From: Anaeramoeba ignava | Lineage: Eukaryota; Metamonada; Anaeramoebidae | NCBI GenBank assembly: GCA_028826165.1 | Contig: JAPDFW010000130.1 | Location: 79,638-143,637, forward strand | Direction: 5' to 3' | Length of the DNA stretch: 64,000 nt | In this document: positions 9,337-20,200 of the stretch, one piece after another | Position numbering within the stretch: position 1 is the first letter of the stretch | Layout of the letters: every line of letters starts with the position of its first letter | Program-made: the position numbers and the translations under genes | The notes under the pieces: generated by a model | What the model saw: the letters and a program-made list of their open reading frames with translations, nothing else | What the model was told of the DNA's origin: nothing | Databases searched by the model: none

Positions 9337-10239
9337 TCATTTTTTTTCTTGGCAACTATGAGCCCATTTAATATATTCTTTCAAATCAAGTTTTCCATCT
9401 TTGTTTTCATCAAATTTATCAAAAATTTCTTTAACTACAGCATCATCAAGTTTGAAAAAGGCTTTCAATTCTTCAGGTTGAAGAAATCCATCTTTATTAG
9501 TATCTGCTTTGTCAAACACTTTCTTTGCTTGTAATTCCTTTTTCATTGCTTTGTATTCATCAAAATCAAGTTTTCCATCTTTATTAACATCATAAACATC
9601 AAAAAGTTCTTTAATTTTAGCATCATCAAATCCAGTGAAAGCTTTCATTTCTTCAGGTTGAAGGAATCCATCTTTATTAGTATCAATGATATCAAAGAAG
9701 TATTTAAGAAGTTCATCCATTCTCCAAATAGCATATTCTTTGAAATCAAGTTTTCCATCCTTATCAGCATCATATTTCTCAAAAATACCAGTAACATCTT
9801 CCAATCCGTGATATTTCTTAACTTCATCTGGTTGAAGGAATCCATCTTTATTCAAATCAGCTTCATTGAATTCTTCCTTCAATTTATGGAAATGTCTCCA
9901 ATGTGAATATTCATCAATTTCCAAAACTCCATCTTTATTCCAATCTGCTTTTGCAAAAATTGCTTTAACTGTTTCATCATCAAGTTTGAAATATGCTTTT
10001 AATTCTTCTGGTTGAATTTTTCCATCTTTGTTTGTATCAACTTTCTCAAATTCTGTTTTCAAAAGCCAATTAGAATATTCATAAAAACCCAATTTTCCAT
10101 CTTTGTTTGCATCAAATTTCTCAAGTATTTCTTTAACTGCTGCATCATCTAATTTGAAAAATGTTTTAATTTCTTCTGCTTGAAGGAATCCATCTTTATT
10201 AGTATCTGCTGATTTGAAATTTCTGAAAAATTCACACAT
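9337..10239 (-). CDS. Ten-EF-hand calcium-binding protein (300 aa), inverted paralogue
   Basis: Uninterrupted minus-strand ORF, MCEFFRNFKSADTNKDG to HSCQEKK, with ten canonical EF-hand loops in five pairs. It aligns without gaps to the gene at 4126 for nearly its whole length, including the segment HWRHFHKLKEEFNEADLNK, and shares its upstream sequence out to the TTTTGATCAAAACATTTT element. The two therefore form an inverted duplication of about 1 kb per arm enclosing the ankyrin-BTB gene. Function as for the other family members: a soluble calcium buffer or sensor, by domain content only. Confidence 0.95.
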   Translation of the reverse strand: MCEFFRNFKSADTNKDGFLQAEEIKTFFKLDDAAVKEILEKFDANKDGKLGFYEYSNWLLKTEFEKVDTNKDGKIQPEELKAYFKLDDETVKAIFAKADWNKDGVLEIDEYSHWRHFHKLKEEFNEADLNKDGFLQPDEVKKYHGLEDVTGIFEKYDADKDGKLDFKEYAIWRMDELLKYFFDIIDTNKDGFLQPEEMKAFTGFDDAKIKELFDVYDVNKDGKLDFDEYKAMKKELQAKKVFDKADTNKDGFLQPEELKAFFKLDDAVVKEIFDKFDENKDGKLDLKEYIKWAHSCQEKK

Positions 10240-10330
10240 TTTCTTTTAAATTTGATTTGAAGAAAAATGAAATGATATTTTTTATTATTTTTTTTTGCTT
10301 TTAAATTCTTTTTTTGCCTTCTTTTCCTTT
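10240..10330 (-). promoter_or_regulatory. Conserved upstream block of EF-hand genes (copy 3, inverted)
   Basis: Reverse complement of the blocks before 2207 and 4126: TTTGATTTGAAGAAAAATG, then TTTTTGCTTTTAAATTCTTT, then GCCTTC. The order and spacing of elements relative to the ATG are kept. Confidence 0.55.
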
Positions 10331-10524
10331 TTTTTTTTTTTGATCAAAACATTTTAATTTTGATTTTAATTTTCAATTTTATTTTTAATTGGAAAAAATT
10401 TTTCTTTTTTTTTTGCTTTTTTGGGGAGTTTGATGAAAGTATTTTTTTTTTTCTTTTTAATTAAAATTTTTTAAAAGAAATTTGATCAAAATTAAAAATC
10501 AATAAAACTATTCATGATAAATTT

Positions 10525-11290
10525 AAAAACAAAAATTAATTTAAATATTAATTTAATTCTATTAATATTTTTGATATTTTTTTAATTAATATTTTTAATA
10601 ATAAATTTATCAAAAATAAAAGAAGTAAATTATATAATTTAATAATAAATTTATTTATTCAATTAATTTAGAAATAAAACTAATTTAAATATTAATTTAA
10701 TCATATTAATATTTTTGATATTTTTTATATTAATATTTTTAATAATAAATTTATCAAAAATAAAAGAAGTAAATTATATAATTTAATAATAAATTTATTT
10801 ATTCAATTAATTTGGAAATAAAAACTAATTTAAATATTAATTTAATTCTATTAATATTTTTGATATTTTTTTAATTAATATTTTTAATAATAAATTTATC
10901 AAAAATAAAAGAAGTAAATTATATAATTTAATAATAAATTTATTTATTCAATTAATTTAGAAATAAAACTAATTTAAATATTAATTTAATCTATTAATAT
11001 TTTTGATATTTTTTTAATTAATATTTTTAATAATAAATTTATCAAAAATAAAAGAAGTAAATTATATAATTTAATAATAAATTTATTTAATTATTTAATT
11101 TAGAAACAAAAACTAATTTAAATATTAATTTAATCCTATTAATATTTTTGATATTTTCAAAAAAGGAAAAAAGGAAAAAAGGAAAAAAAGGAAAAAGTCC
11201 ACTTTTTAAAAAAAGTGTTTATTTACTTAATTTAAAAATAAAAACTAATTTAAATATTAATTTAATTCTATTAATATTTTTGATATTTTT
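10525..11290 (+). repeat. Tandem repeat, six copies, period about 145 bp
   Basis: Copies of a unit starting AACTAATTTAAATATTAATT and containing ATTTATCAAAAATAAAAGAA recur near 10530, 10676, 10822, 10967, 11110 and 11240 (last one partial). The fifth copy is interrupted at about 11157-11225 by (GGAAAAAA)n and a CACTTTTT...AAAAAGTG inverted repeat. The rest of the spacer up to 11450 is AT-rich with no gene seen. Confidence 0.88.
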
Positions 11291-11450
11291 TTAAATAAAA
11301 AGTTGTCGTATTTTATTTTATTTTTATTTTTGTTTTTGGAATAAAAAAAATGATCAAATTTTAAATTTTCAATTTTCAATTTTCAATTTGCTTTTTATTT
11401 TATTTTCAATTTGTTTTTTTATTTTGTTTTTAATTTAAATCATTTCTGAA

Positions 11451-13520
11451 ATGCTCACAGAGGATTATTGGGAAGATCTGCTTAATGTTGATGAAGATAG
11501 AGATTCTAGTCAATATCTAGTTGAGTTACGTCAATTATTTCAATCCAAAAACAAAACCATTTTTGTTCCAAATGATTCCCAATCAAAAAGATTCACAAAT
11601 CATGATTATTTTAACACAGAAAAAGTTGATAATAAAGATGAACCCAAATCAAATCAATTTATCTCAGAAATTGAATTAACTGAAGAAAATGAAGAGATTG
11701 AATTAACTCAAGAAAATGAAGAGATTGAATTAACTGAAGAAAATGAAGAAACTCAAGAAATTCAATTCAGAAACAAAACCATTTTTGTTCCAAATGATTC
11801 CCAATCAAAAAGATTCACAAATCATGATTATTTTAACACAGAAAAAGTTGATAATAAAGATGAACCCAAATCAAATCAATTTATCTCAGAGATTGAATTA
11901 ACTGAAGAAAATGAAGAGATTGAATTAACTCAAGAAAATGAAGAGATTGAATTAACTGAAGAAAATGAAGAGATTGAATTAACTCAAGAAACTGAAGAGA
12001 TTGAATTAACTGAAGAAAATGAAGAAACTCAAGAAATTCAATTCAGAAACAAAAACATTTTTGTTCCAAATGATTCTCAATCAAAAAGATTCACAAATCA
12101 TGATTATTTTAACACAGAAAAAGTTGGTAATAAAGATGAACCCAAATCAAATCAATTTATCTCAGAAATTGAATTAACTCAAGAAAATCAAGAGATTGAA
12201 TTAACTGAAGAAAATGAAGAGATTGAATTAACTCAAGAAATTGAAGAGATTGAATTAACTGAAGAAACTGAAGAAACTCAAGAAATTCAATTCAGAAACA
12301 AAACCATTTTTGTTCCAAATGATTCCCAATCAAAAAGATTCACAAATCATGATTATTTTAACACAGAAAAAGTTGGTAATAAAGATGAACCCAAATCAAA
12401 TCAATTTATCTCAGAGATTGAATTAACTGAAGAAAATGAAGAGATTGAATTAACTCAAGAAAATGAAGAGATTGAATTAACTGAAGAAATTGAAGAGATT
12501 GAATTAACTGAAGAAACTGAAGAAACTCAAGAAATTCAATTCAGAAACAAAACCATTTTTGTTCCAAATGATTCCCAATCAAAAAGATTCACAAATCATG
12601 ATTATTTTAACACAGAAAAAGTTGGTAATAAAGATGAACCCAAATCAAATCAATTTATCTCAGAGATTGAATTAACTGAAGAAAATGAAGAAACTCAAGA
12701 AATTCAATTCAGAAACAAAACCATTTTTGTTCCAAATGATTCTCAATCAAAAAGATTCACAAATCATGACTATTTTAACACAGAAAAAGTTGATAATAAA
12801 GGTCTTTTTGGCGATTCTGATTTAGTTAGTGTAATTGATGTCAAACAAGTTCCAAATCCAAATCAAGTTCCAAATCCAAATCGAAAAGTTTCAAATCCAA
12901 ATCAAGTTTCAAATCCAAATCGAAAAGTTCCAAATCTAAATCAAGTTTCAAATCCAAATCGAAAAGTTCCAAATCTAAATCAAGTTCCAAATCCAAATCG
13001 AAAAGTTTCAAATCCAAATCAAGTTCCAAATCTAAATCGAAAAGTTCCAAATCCAAATCAAGTTACAAATCTAAATCGAAAAGTTACAAATCCAAAAAGA
13101 CAAAATCCAAGAAACCAAAATATAAAAAAAAGAACCAAAAGAAAAGTTCAACCTGTAACAAACAAAACTGGAAAAAGGATCAAAAACAGAAAAACTGGAA
13201 AAAGAAACGGAAAAAGAATTGGATTCCAACTTGACCAATTATGTGGGAAATATCCTCAATTTTTTGATGGATGGAAACCAAATACATTTCAAAATTTCAA
13301 AAAATATGGGGAAGTTCCTGATCAAGTTTGCTTCAAAAATGAAGTTATTAATCTTTTAATAACAAACTCAAAACGTTCTAATTTGAGAAACAAAAGGAGA
13401 TATGTTATAAAAATTCTTGAAGAGAAAATGGGGTTGAAAAATAAACACCCTTATATTCATGGAAAAATTATCAGAGTTAAAGAAATCAAAAATCAAAATT
13501 CAAATTCAAATCAAATCTAA
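11451..13520 (+). CDS. Internally repetitive acidic/basic protein (689 aa), function unknown
   Basis: Not recognised as a known family. Residues 1-32 are a unique acidic N-terminus. From about 33 to 450 there are six copies of a module of roughly 55-95 residues: NKTIFVPNDSQSKRFTNHDY, then EKVDNKDEPKSNQF, then a variable number of IELTEENEE/IELTQENEE units ending ETQEIQF. Residues ~465-545 are VPNPNQ/VSNPNRK repeats, followed by a Lys/Arg-rich stretch (GKRIKNRKTGKRNGKRIG) that could be a nuclear signal or nucleic-acid contact. The last ~100 residues (LCGKYPQFFDGWKPNTFQNF onward) are non-repetitive and probably folded. The modules are almost identical at DNA level, so the amplification is recent. 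It may be a structural or cell-surface-like repeat protein, but no signal peptide is visible. Confidence 0.8.
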   Translation: MLTEDYWEDLLNVDEDRDSSQYLVELRQLFQSKNKTIFVPNDSQSKRFTNHDYFNTEKVDNKDEPKSNQFISEIELTEENEEIELTQENEEIELTEENEETQEIQFRNKTIFVPNDSQSKRFTNHDYFNTEKVDNKDEPKSNQFISEIELTEENEEIELTQENEEIELTEENEEIELTQETEEIELTEENEETQEIQFRNKNIFVPNDSQSKRFTNHDYFNTEKVGNKDEPKSNQFISEIELTQENQEIELTEENEEIELTQEIEEIELTEETEETQEIQFRNKTIFVPNDSQSKRFTNHDYFNTEKVGNKDEPKSNQFISEIELTEENEEIELTQENEEIELTEEIEEIELTEETEETQEIQFRNKTIFVPNDSQSKRFTNHDYFNTEKVGNKDEPKSNQFISEIELTEENEETQEIQFRNKTIFVPNDSQSKRFTNHDYFNTEKVDNKGLFGDSDLVSVIDVKQVPNPNQVPNPNRKVSNPNQVSNPNRKVPNLNQVSNPNRKVPNLNQVPNPNRKVSNPNQVPNLNRKVPNPNQVTNLNRKVTNPKRQNPRNQNIKKRTKRKVQPVTNKTGKRIKNRKTGKRNGKRIGFQLDQLCGKYPQFFDGWKPNTFQNFKKYGEVPDQVCFKNEVINLLITNSKRSNLRNKRRYVIKILEEKMGLKNKHPYIHGKIIRVKEIKNQNSNSNQI
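11550..12800 (+). repeat. Coding tandem repeat (six modules)
   Basis: Near-identical direct repeats of about 175-280 bp, each beginning AACAAAACCATTTTTGTTCC and ending with a variable block of GAGATTGAATTAACT units. Length differences between modules come only from the number of 24-bp IELTxENE units. Frame is kept throughout. Confidence 0.92.
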
Positions 13521-14760
13521 ATTTCAATTCAATTAGAAATTGAAATCAAAAATAAGAGTTTAAATCTCAATTCAATTAGAAATTGAAATCAAAAATCAGA
13601 GTTTAAATTCAAAATCAGAGTTTAAATTTCAATTCAATTAGAAATTGAAATCAAAAATAAGAATTTAAATTCAAAAATAAGAATTTAAATTTCAATTCAA
13701 TTAGAAATTGAAATCAAAAATAAGAGTTTAAATTTCAATTCAATTAGAAATTGAAATCAAATATCAGAGTTTAAATTCTAAATCAGAATTTAAATTTCAA
13801 TTCAATTAGAAATTGAAATCAAAAATAAGAATTTAAATTTCAATTTAAATAGAAATTGAAATCAAAAATAAGAATTTAAATTCTAAATAAGAATTTAAAT
13901 TTCAATTCAATTAGAAATTGAAATCAAAAATCAGAATTTAAATTTCAATTCAATTAGAAATTGAAATCAAATATCAGAATTTAAATTTCAATTCAATTAG
14001 AAATTGAAATCAAAAATAAGAATTTAAATTTCAATTTAAATAGAAATTGAAATCAAAAATAAGAATTTAAATTTCAATTCAATTAGAAATTGAAATCAAA
14101 AATAATAATTTAAATTTCAATTTAAATAGAAATTGAAATCAAATATCAGAGTTTAAATTCTAAATCAGAATTTAAATTTCAATTCAATTAGAAATTGAAA
14201 TCAAAAATAATAATTTAAATTTCAATTCAATTAGAAATTGAAATCAAAAATAAGAGTTTAAATTCTAAATCAGAATTTAAATTTCAATTCAATTAGAAAT
14301 TGAAATCAAATATCAGAATTTAAATTTCAATTTAAATAGAAATTGAAATCAAAAATAATAGTTTAAATTTCAATTCAATTAGAAATTGAAATCAAAAATA
14401 AGAGTTTAAATTTCAATTCAATTAGAAATTGAAATCAAAAATAATAGAAATTGAAAAAAAAATTTAAATTTCAATTTAAATAGAAATTGAAATCAAATAT
14501 CAGAGTTTAAATTCTAAATCAAATTTAAATTTCAATTCAATTAGAAATTGAAATCAAAAATAATAGTTTAAATTTCAATTCAATTAGAAATTGAAATCAA
14601 AAATAAGAGTTTAAATTCTAAATCAGAATTTAAATTTCAATTCAATTAGAAATTGAAATCAAAAATAAGAATTTAAATTTCAATCCAATTTAAATTGAAA
14701 TTCAAAATCAAAATCAAAATCAAATTTAAATTTCAATTCAATTAGAAATTGAAATCAAAA
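13521..14760. repeat. Hairpin-forming minisatellite, about 25 copies
   Basis: Directly after the stop of the 689-aa gene, a unit containing ATTTCAATTCAATTAGAAAT and TGAAATCAAAAATAAGA recurs about 25 times at 40-60 bp spacing. Within each unit ATTTCAATT and AATTGAAAT are perfect inverted arms around a 7-base loop, so every copy can fold as a short hairpin in either strand. Confidence 0.88.
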
Positions 14761-15672
14761 TATTCAAATTTAAATTCAAAATCAAGAATTTAAATTTCAA
14801 ATTAGAAATTCAAAATCAAATTCAAAAATCAAATGAAATCAAATTCAAATTTAAATTCAAATTTCAAATTAGAAATTCAAAAATCAAAAATCAAATAAAA
14901 TTAAATTCAAATTCAAATCAAAAAATTCAACTTTTTAAAATTCAAATTCAAATTCAAAATTCAAATTCAAATCAAATTCAAATCAAAATTCAAAATTCAA
15001 ATTCAAATTCAAATTCAAAATTCAAATTCAAAATCAAATTCAAAATCGTTAAATTCAAATTCAAATTCAAATTCAAAATTCAAAAATTCAAATTCAAATT
15101 CAAATTCAAAATCAAAATCAAAATCAAAATCAAATTCAAAATCAAATTCAAAATCAAATTCAAATTCAAATTCAAATTCAAATTTAAATTCAAATTTAAA
15201 TTCAAAATTCAAATTCAAATTCAAATTCAAAAATCAAATTCAAAATTCAAATTCAAATTCAAATTCAAATTCAAAATTCAAAATCAAATTCAAATTAAAA
15301 AATCAAAATTAAATTAAAAATCAAAATTCAAAATCAAAATCAAAATCAAATAAAAAAATCAAAATCAAAAATTCAAAATCAAAATCAAATTCAAAATTAA
15401 AATCAAAAAAAAATTCAAATTCAAAATCAAATTCAAATTCAAATTCAAATTCAAATTCAAATTCAAATTCAAAATTAAAATTAAATTCAAATTCAAATTA
15501 AATTGCAAATGTAATAAAAAATAAGTAAGAAATGTAAGAAGAACTGTACTAAAATTATTTAATGCAAAAAAAATATAAATAAATTATTTATATAGTTTAA
15601 TTTTTATTTTTTTTTTTTTTTTTATTTTTCATTTTTTATTTTTTCATTTTTTAATTTTTCAAAAATTTAAAA
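14761..15672. repeat. (AAATTC)n / (AAATCA)n simple repeat
   Basis: From about 14770 to 15505 the plus strand is nearly all AAATTC, AAATC and AAAATC units. The rest, to 15672, is an AT-rich leader with a T16-like run before the EF-hand gene. Apparent ORFs on either strand (FEFEF repeats) are repeat products. Confidence 0.85.
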
Positions 15673-16586
15673 ATGAGTAGATGCTTTGAGAAATTTAAAT
15701 TAGCAGATAAAAATAAAGATGGATTTGTAACAATCAAAGAACTAATTGAATTTTCACAAATGGAAGAAAAAAAAGCAAATGAAATTATGAAAAAATATGA
15801 TTTAAATCAAAATGGAAAATTAGATTTTATGGAATTTTCAAATTGGATTCTTGAGAGTGAATTTGAAAAAGTTGATGAAAATAAAGATGGAAAAATTGAT
15901 TGCGAAGAATTGAAGAAATATTTCAATTTGAATGATTTGGAAGTTGAAATGATTTTTGAAAAGCATGATTTTAATAAAGATGGAAAACTTGATTTTGAAG
16001 AGTATTCTCATTGGAGAAAAAGAAGGGAAATGAATGAGGAATTTGATAAAATTGATGTGAATCATGATGGTTTTGTTGAATTTGAGGAAATCAAGAATTA
16101 TTACAATTTAACAAATGAAGAGGTTCAAAAAGTATTTGATAAATTTGATGTGAATGGAAAGAAAAAACTCGATTTTTGCGAATATAGAACTTGGCAGCGA
16201 AATGTGATTTTCAAGTATTTCTTTGATATTATTGATGAAGATTGCGATGATTTTTATCTTTTGATGAAGTGAGAAAATATTATAATTTGGATCAAGAAGA
16301 AACAAAGAAATTATTTGAAAATTTTGATAGAAATGGTGATGGGAAAATTGATTATGAGGAATACAAAGTTTGGCAGAAGGAATTAAATTCAATCAAGGTT
16401 TTTGAGAAAGTTGATACGGATCATGATGGATTATTAACATCACAAGATATGAAAGATTATTTCAAATTGGAAGAAGTTGAAGTGAAGAAAATTTTCGAAA
16501 TTTTTGATCAAGATAAAGATGGAAAATTGAATTTAAGTGAATATACAAGATGGGGACATAGTCATTGTGATTGTCGGAAGAAATGA
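15673..16586 (+). CDS. Divergent ten-EF-hand protein with a one-base frame break
   Basis: Starts MSRCFEKFKLADKNKDGFVT and shows the same ten-loop layout as the other EF-hand genes but is much more diverged. The frame runs from 15673 to a TGA at 16270-16272 and continues in another frame to 16586. The break sits in loop 7, near the CTTTTG run at 16258-16262. One missing base explains it: with one base added there, a regular 12-residue loop with Glu at position 12 spans the junction. Loop 6 (DVNGKKKLDFCE) has Lys at position 5 and is probably unable to bind calcium. Either a young pseudogene, a sequencing indel in a T run, or translational frameshifting; I favour one of the first two. Confidence 0.78.
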
Positions 16587-17267
16587 AGAAGAATTAAAAA
16601 GATCAAAAGGATTAAAAAAGTTTATTTTGATTTTTTTTTTTTAAAAAATAATCAAACCAAAAGGAAATTTTAATTTAATTTTGATTTTGATTTTGATTTT
16701 GATTTTGAATTTGATTTTGAATTTGATTTTCATTTTAATTTTGATTTTGATTTTGATTTTGATTTTCATTTTTATTTTTATTTTGATTTTGATTTTGATT
16801 TTGAATTTTGATTTTGATTTTGATTTTGATTTTGATTTTAATTTTGATTTAGATTTTGATTTTGATTTTCATTTTCATTTTAATTTTGATTTTCATTTTC
16901 ATTTTCATTTTCATTTTAATTTTTATTTAAATTTTGATTTGATTTTCATTTTCATTTTGATTTTGAATTTGAATTTTGATTTTGATTTTGATTTTAATTT
17001 TGAATTTTGATTTTGATTTTGATTTTGATTTTAATTTTCATTTTGATTTTCTTTTTGATTTTGAATTTTCATTTTTATTTTAATTTTGATTTTGATTTTG
17101 ATTTTGATTTTGATTTTCATTTTGATTTTGATTTTGATTTTGATTTTGATTTTGATTTTGATTTTCATTTTAATTTTGATTTTGATTTTGATTTTGATTT
17201 TCATTTTGATTTTGATTTTCATTTTCATTTTCATTTTCATTTTCATTTTCAATTTCAATTTGATTTT
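16587..17267. repeat. (GATTTT)n repeat between convergent genes
   Basis: From about 16676 to 17267 the plus strand is GATTTT/CATTTT units. It fills the space between the EF-hand stop (16586) and the neurobeachin stop (17268). The LILILIF- and DFDFDF-type ORFs here are artefacts. Confidence 0.88.
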
Positions 17268-20200
17268 TCATTTTGGTAATTCAAAAGAATAAATCAACAT
17301 TTCACCAACTCTAGTACCAACAATAATACATTTTTCTCTTCGAGGTATTGTGATACAAGAGATAGGAGAAGAAGATTGAAACTGCCAAATCATTGACATT
17401 TTCAAACCATCAAGAAACCAAACTTGAATCAAATTATTTTTCAAACCAACAAAAAGAAGAGAATCATTTTGGATGAATTGCCAAGCAACAATTTCAGAAC
17501 CACAAGTAGAAGAAGTAGCAAGTAAACAACCATTGATATCATATCTACGGATGATAAAGTCGGAAAGGGAAGCAAGAAAAATATCACCAGAATGAGAAAT
17601 CCTGACCAAATTAAAAGGAACAGGATGAGGGTTTATTGAGATTGATCGGACAAAAAGACCATCAGAAAGACGGTAGACAAGACAGAGCCCATCGATTGAG
17701 ACAGATACGGCAATATTGTTTGGGATGTTCAAGGCGACAGATGTAATAGGGCCTGTATGTCCAGATAGAACGGCAATTGGAAGCTCGTCGACAACACCTG
17801 ATTTCGGATCAAAATTCCAGATTGTTGATGTTGTATCTTTGGAGCCTGTTATTAAATACCGCTCTTGTAACTCAATGCAAGTTACTAAGTCTATGTGATG
17901 AGATATTTTTTGGGTTGTGTTGAAATTTTTCATGGACGCAATGTGAAAACTTGCATCCCAAAAACCTCCGATAACGAGGTATTTTTTATCTTGAGAAAGC
18001 GCAAACACAAGAGAAATATTCCAGACTTGAGGCGATATTTTCATGCTTGAAATCATGCCGCAAAGATTACGCGGTCGATATGTATCCAATTCAAGTTCGA
18101 ATTGTGTGAATTTGGATTTCAACGGAACCCAATGAAACGCGCGGAATTGCGTTGCGAAATCAAGACAAACAAGCTTTCCATGAAGATTCATAATCGGGAG
18201 GTTGCGTTGGGACTCGATAAGATCAATGAGCACGAGGGGATATTCGGATACAACAACGCTGTAGAGTTGGTTGATCTGTTCGGGAGAGTGTGTGTTCCAT
18301 GTCGGGAGAAGATGTGAATGTGTGGGTGCTGGAAGACGTTTTGGATGAGGCGAAGAAAAAAGTTGCGGCGGAGTTTGTCCGAACATTTCAATTTGCGCTT
18401 CGACTGATTGCTGTTCTTCATCTTCTAGTGTCATCAGATAATTAACAGATTCTTCGTATGTGAGATTGTGGAAAACATTAAACGCGCGCACTGCTTCTTC
18501 GCCTTGCTGTTTGTATCCGAAAATTAGATCGATCCATTCGTGGATGTGCTCGGACACTGCTGGCGATTCAAGTGCGGTTTGTAATATATGCACATAATGC
18601 TGTGAAGATTCCGCCCAAGGCGGCAATTCAACGTTGCTGATTTTCGCGTCCGATGTTTGCTTTGTTCCGAGATCGAAGGCGTCTGGATTTTCGAGAAAAT
18701 GCGGGAAGTAAAAAAATTCCGGGATCAGTTCCCGCACATCCGCACTGTTTGATAGACAGTTTTGCCAAGAAAGAGAGACTGATGAAAAAATCCGATCCGA
18801 TTTATCGAACTTTCCATCTTGAAATTGAATTGAATATGTGGTAAACGGCTCTGTTCTTATCAAGTAGAAAAGTACAATTGCAAAGCTAGAATAATGCGAT
18901 CCATACATAAAGGGAACCATTTCTTTGGGGAATGACTTGAATCTCTCAAGAAAAGTCTGGAGTCGCTCGGTGTCAAGTGCTCCAATTGGTTTTGATAGAT
19001 CCCGATATATTTTCGGATCCGACAGATCAATAGTATTTGAAGTGTAATCCCGTAAAATCCATGGGAAAACAGGATATTGTGACAGATCGTTATATGATCT
19101 GCTTGCTATTGAATTTAATCCCATTAAATACTGGAAATTCGTTATTTTGTGTTTCTTCCATCGGCGAGTAATCCCTGATTTCCGAAGAAAATCCACTGGG
19201 TTTGATATGCAAAATTCTGTGCTTTTGAAAAGTGCTCGTGAATGATCTAAATTTCGAAGTCGCTCAAGTACATCTGATACAACGTCTTCTGTTTGGAACG
19301 AGAAAAGAAGTGATTTTTTGTTCATGAAAAAAAACTCCAATGCTGTCCATCGATGAATAAATCTTCTTGCAATTATTTTCGTCATTTTTTCTATTTTTCG
19401 TGAGCGATCTTTCATCTCGATTTCGTGCTTTGCAAATGTTCTTTCTGTGATTGCTGCTATGCTTGCAATGAATTTTATTTTGTTATTTGTAATGCAGAAA
19501 TATCCGGGTGTTTTTCTCATTGGTGTGATTAATATGCATTGTGTTCTGTAGACTACTCTTGATGCGTAGCATCTCATAAATGGGTGTGATATTGCTAGTA
19601 GTATTTGAAGTGGATCGCTCAGATCAAGTTCTAATCCTTTTTCCATTTTTATTTTGAATTGATTTTCCATTTCATTTTCCATTTTATTTTCCATTTCATT
19701 TTCTATTTCAATTTTGAATTGATTTTGATTTTGATTTTCCATTTCATTTTTAATTTGATTTTCCATTTCATTTTCTATTTGATTTTCATTTTCTATTTCA
19801 ATTTTGAATTGATTTTGATTTTGATTTTGATTTTCTATTTCAATTTGATTTTCATTTTGATTTTCAATTTTATTTTGATTTTCAATTTGATTTTCAATTT
19901 TATTTTGATTTTCAATTTTATTTTGATTTTCAATTTTATTTTGATTTTCAATTTTATTTTGATTTTCAATTTTATTTTGATTTTCAATTTTATTTTCAAT
20001 TTGATTTTCAATTTTATTTTGATTTTCATTTTCAATTTGATTTTCAATTTGATTTTCATTTTCAATTTGATTTTCTATTTCAATTTGATTTTCTATTTCA
20101 ATTTTGAATTGATTTTGATTTTGATTTTGATTTTCTATTTCAATTTGATTTTCAATTTGATTTTGATTTTCTATTTCAATTTGATTTTCAATTTGATTTT

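Noticed and set aside
17007..17292. ORFs of DFDFDF / LILILI / KIKIKI repeats (also near 14700-15500, 19659-20909, 42077-42903, 47525-48052, 53044-53352, 55276-55461)
   Set aside because: Each is a translation of an AT-rich tandem repeat with no non-repetitive part; most lie in introns, antisense to genes or between genes.
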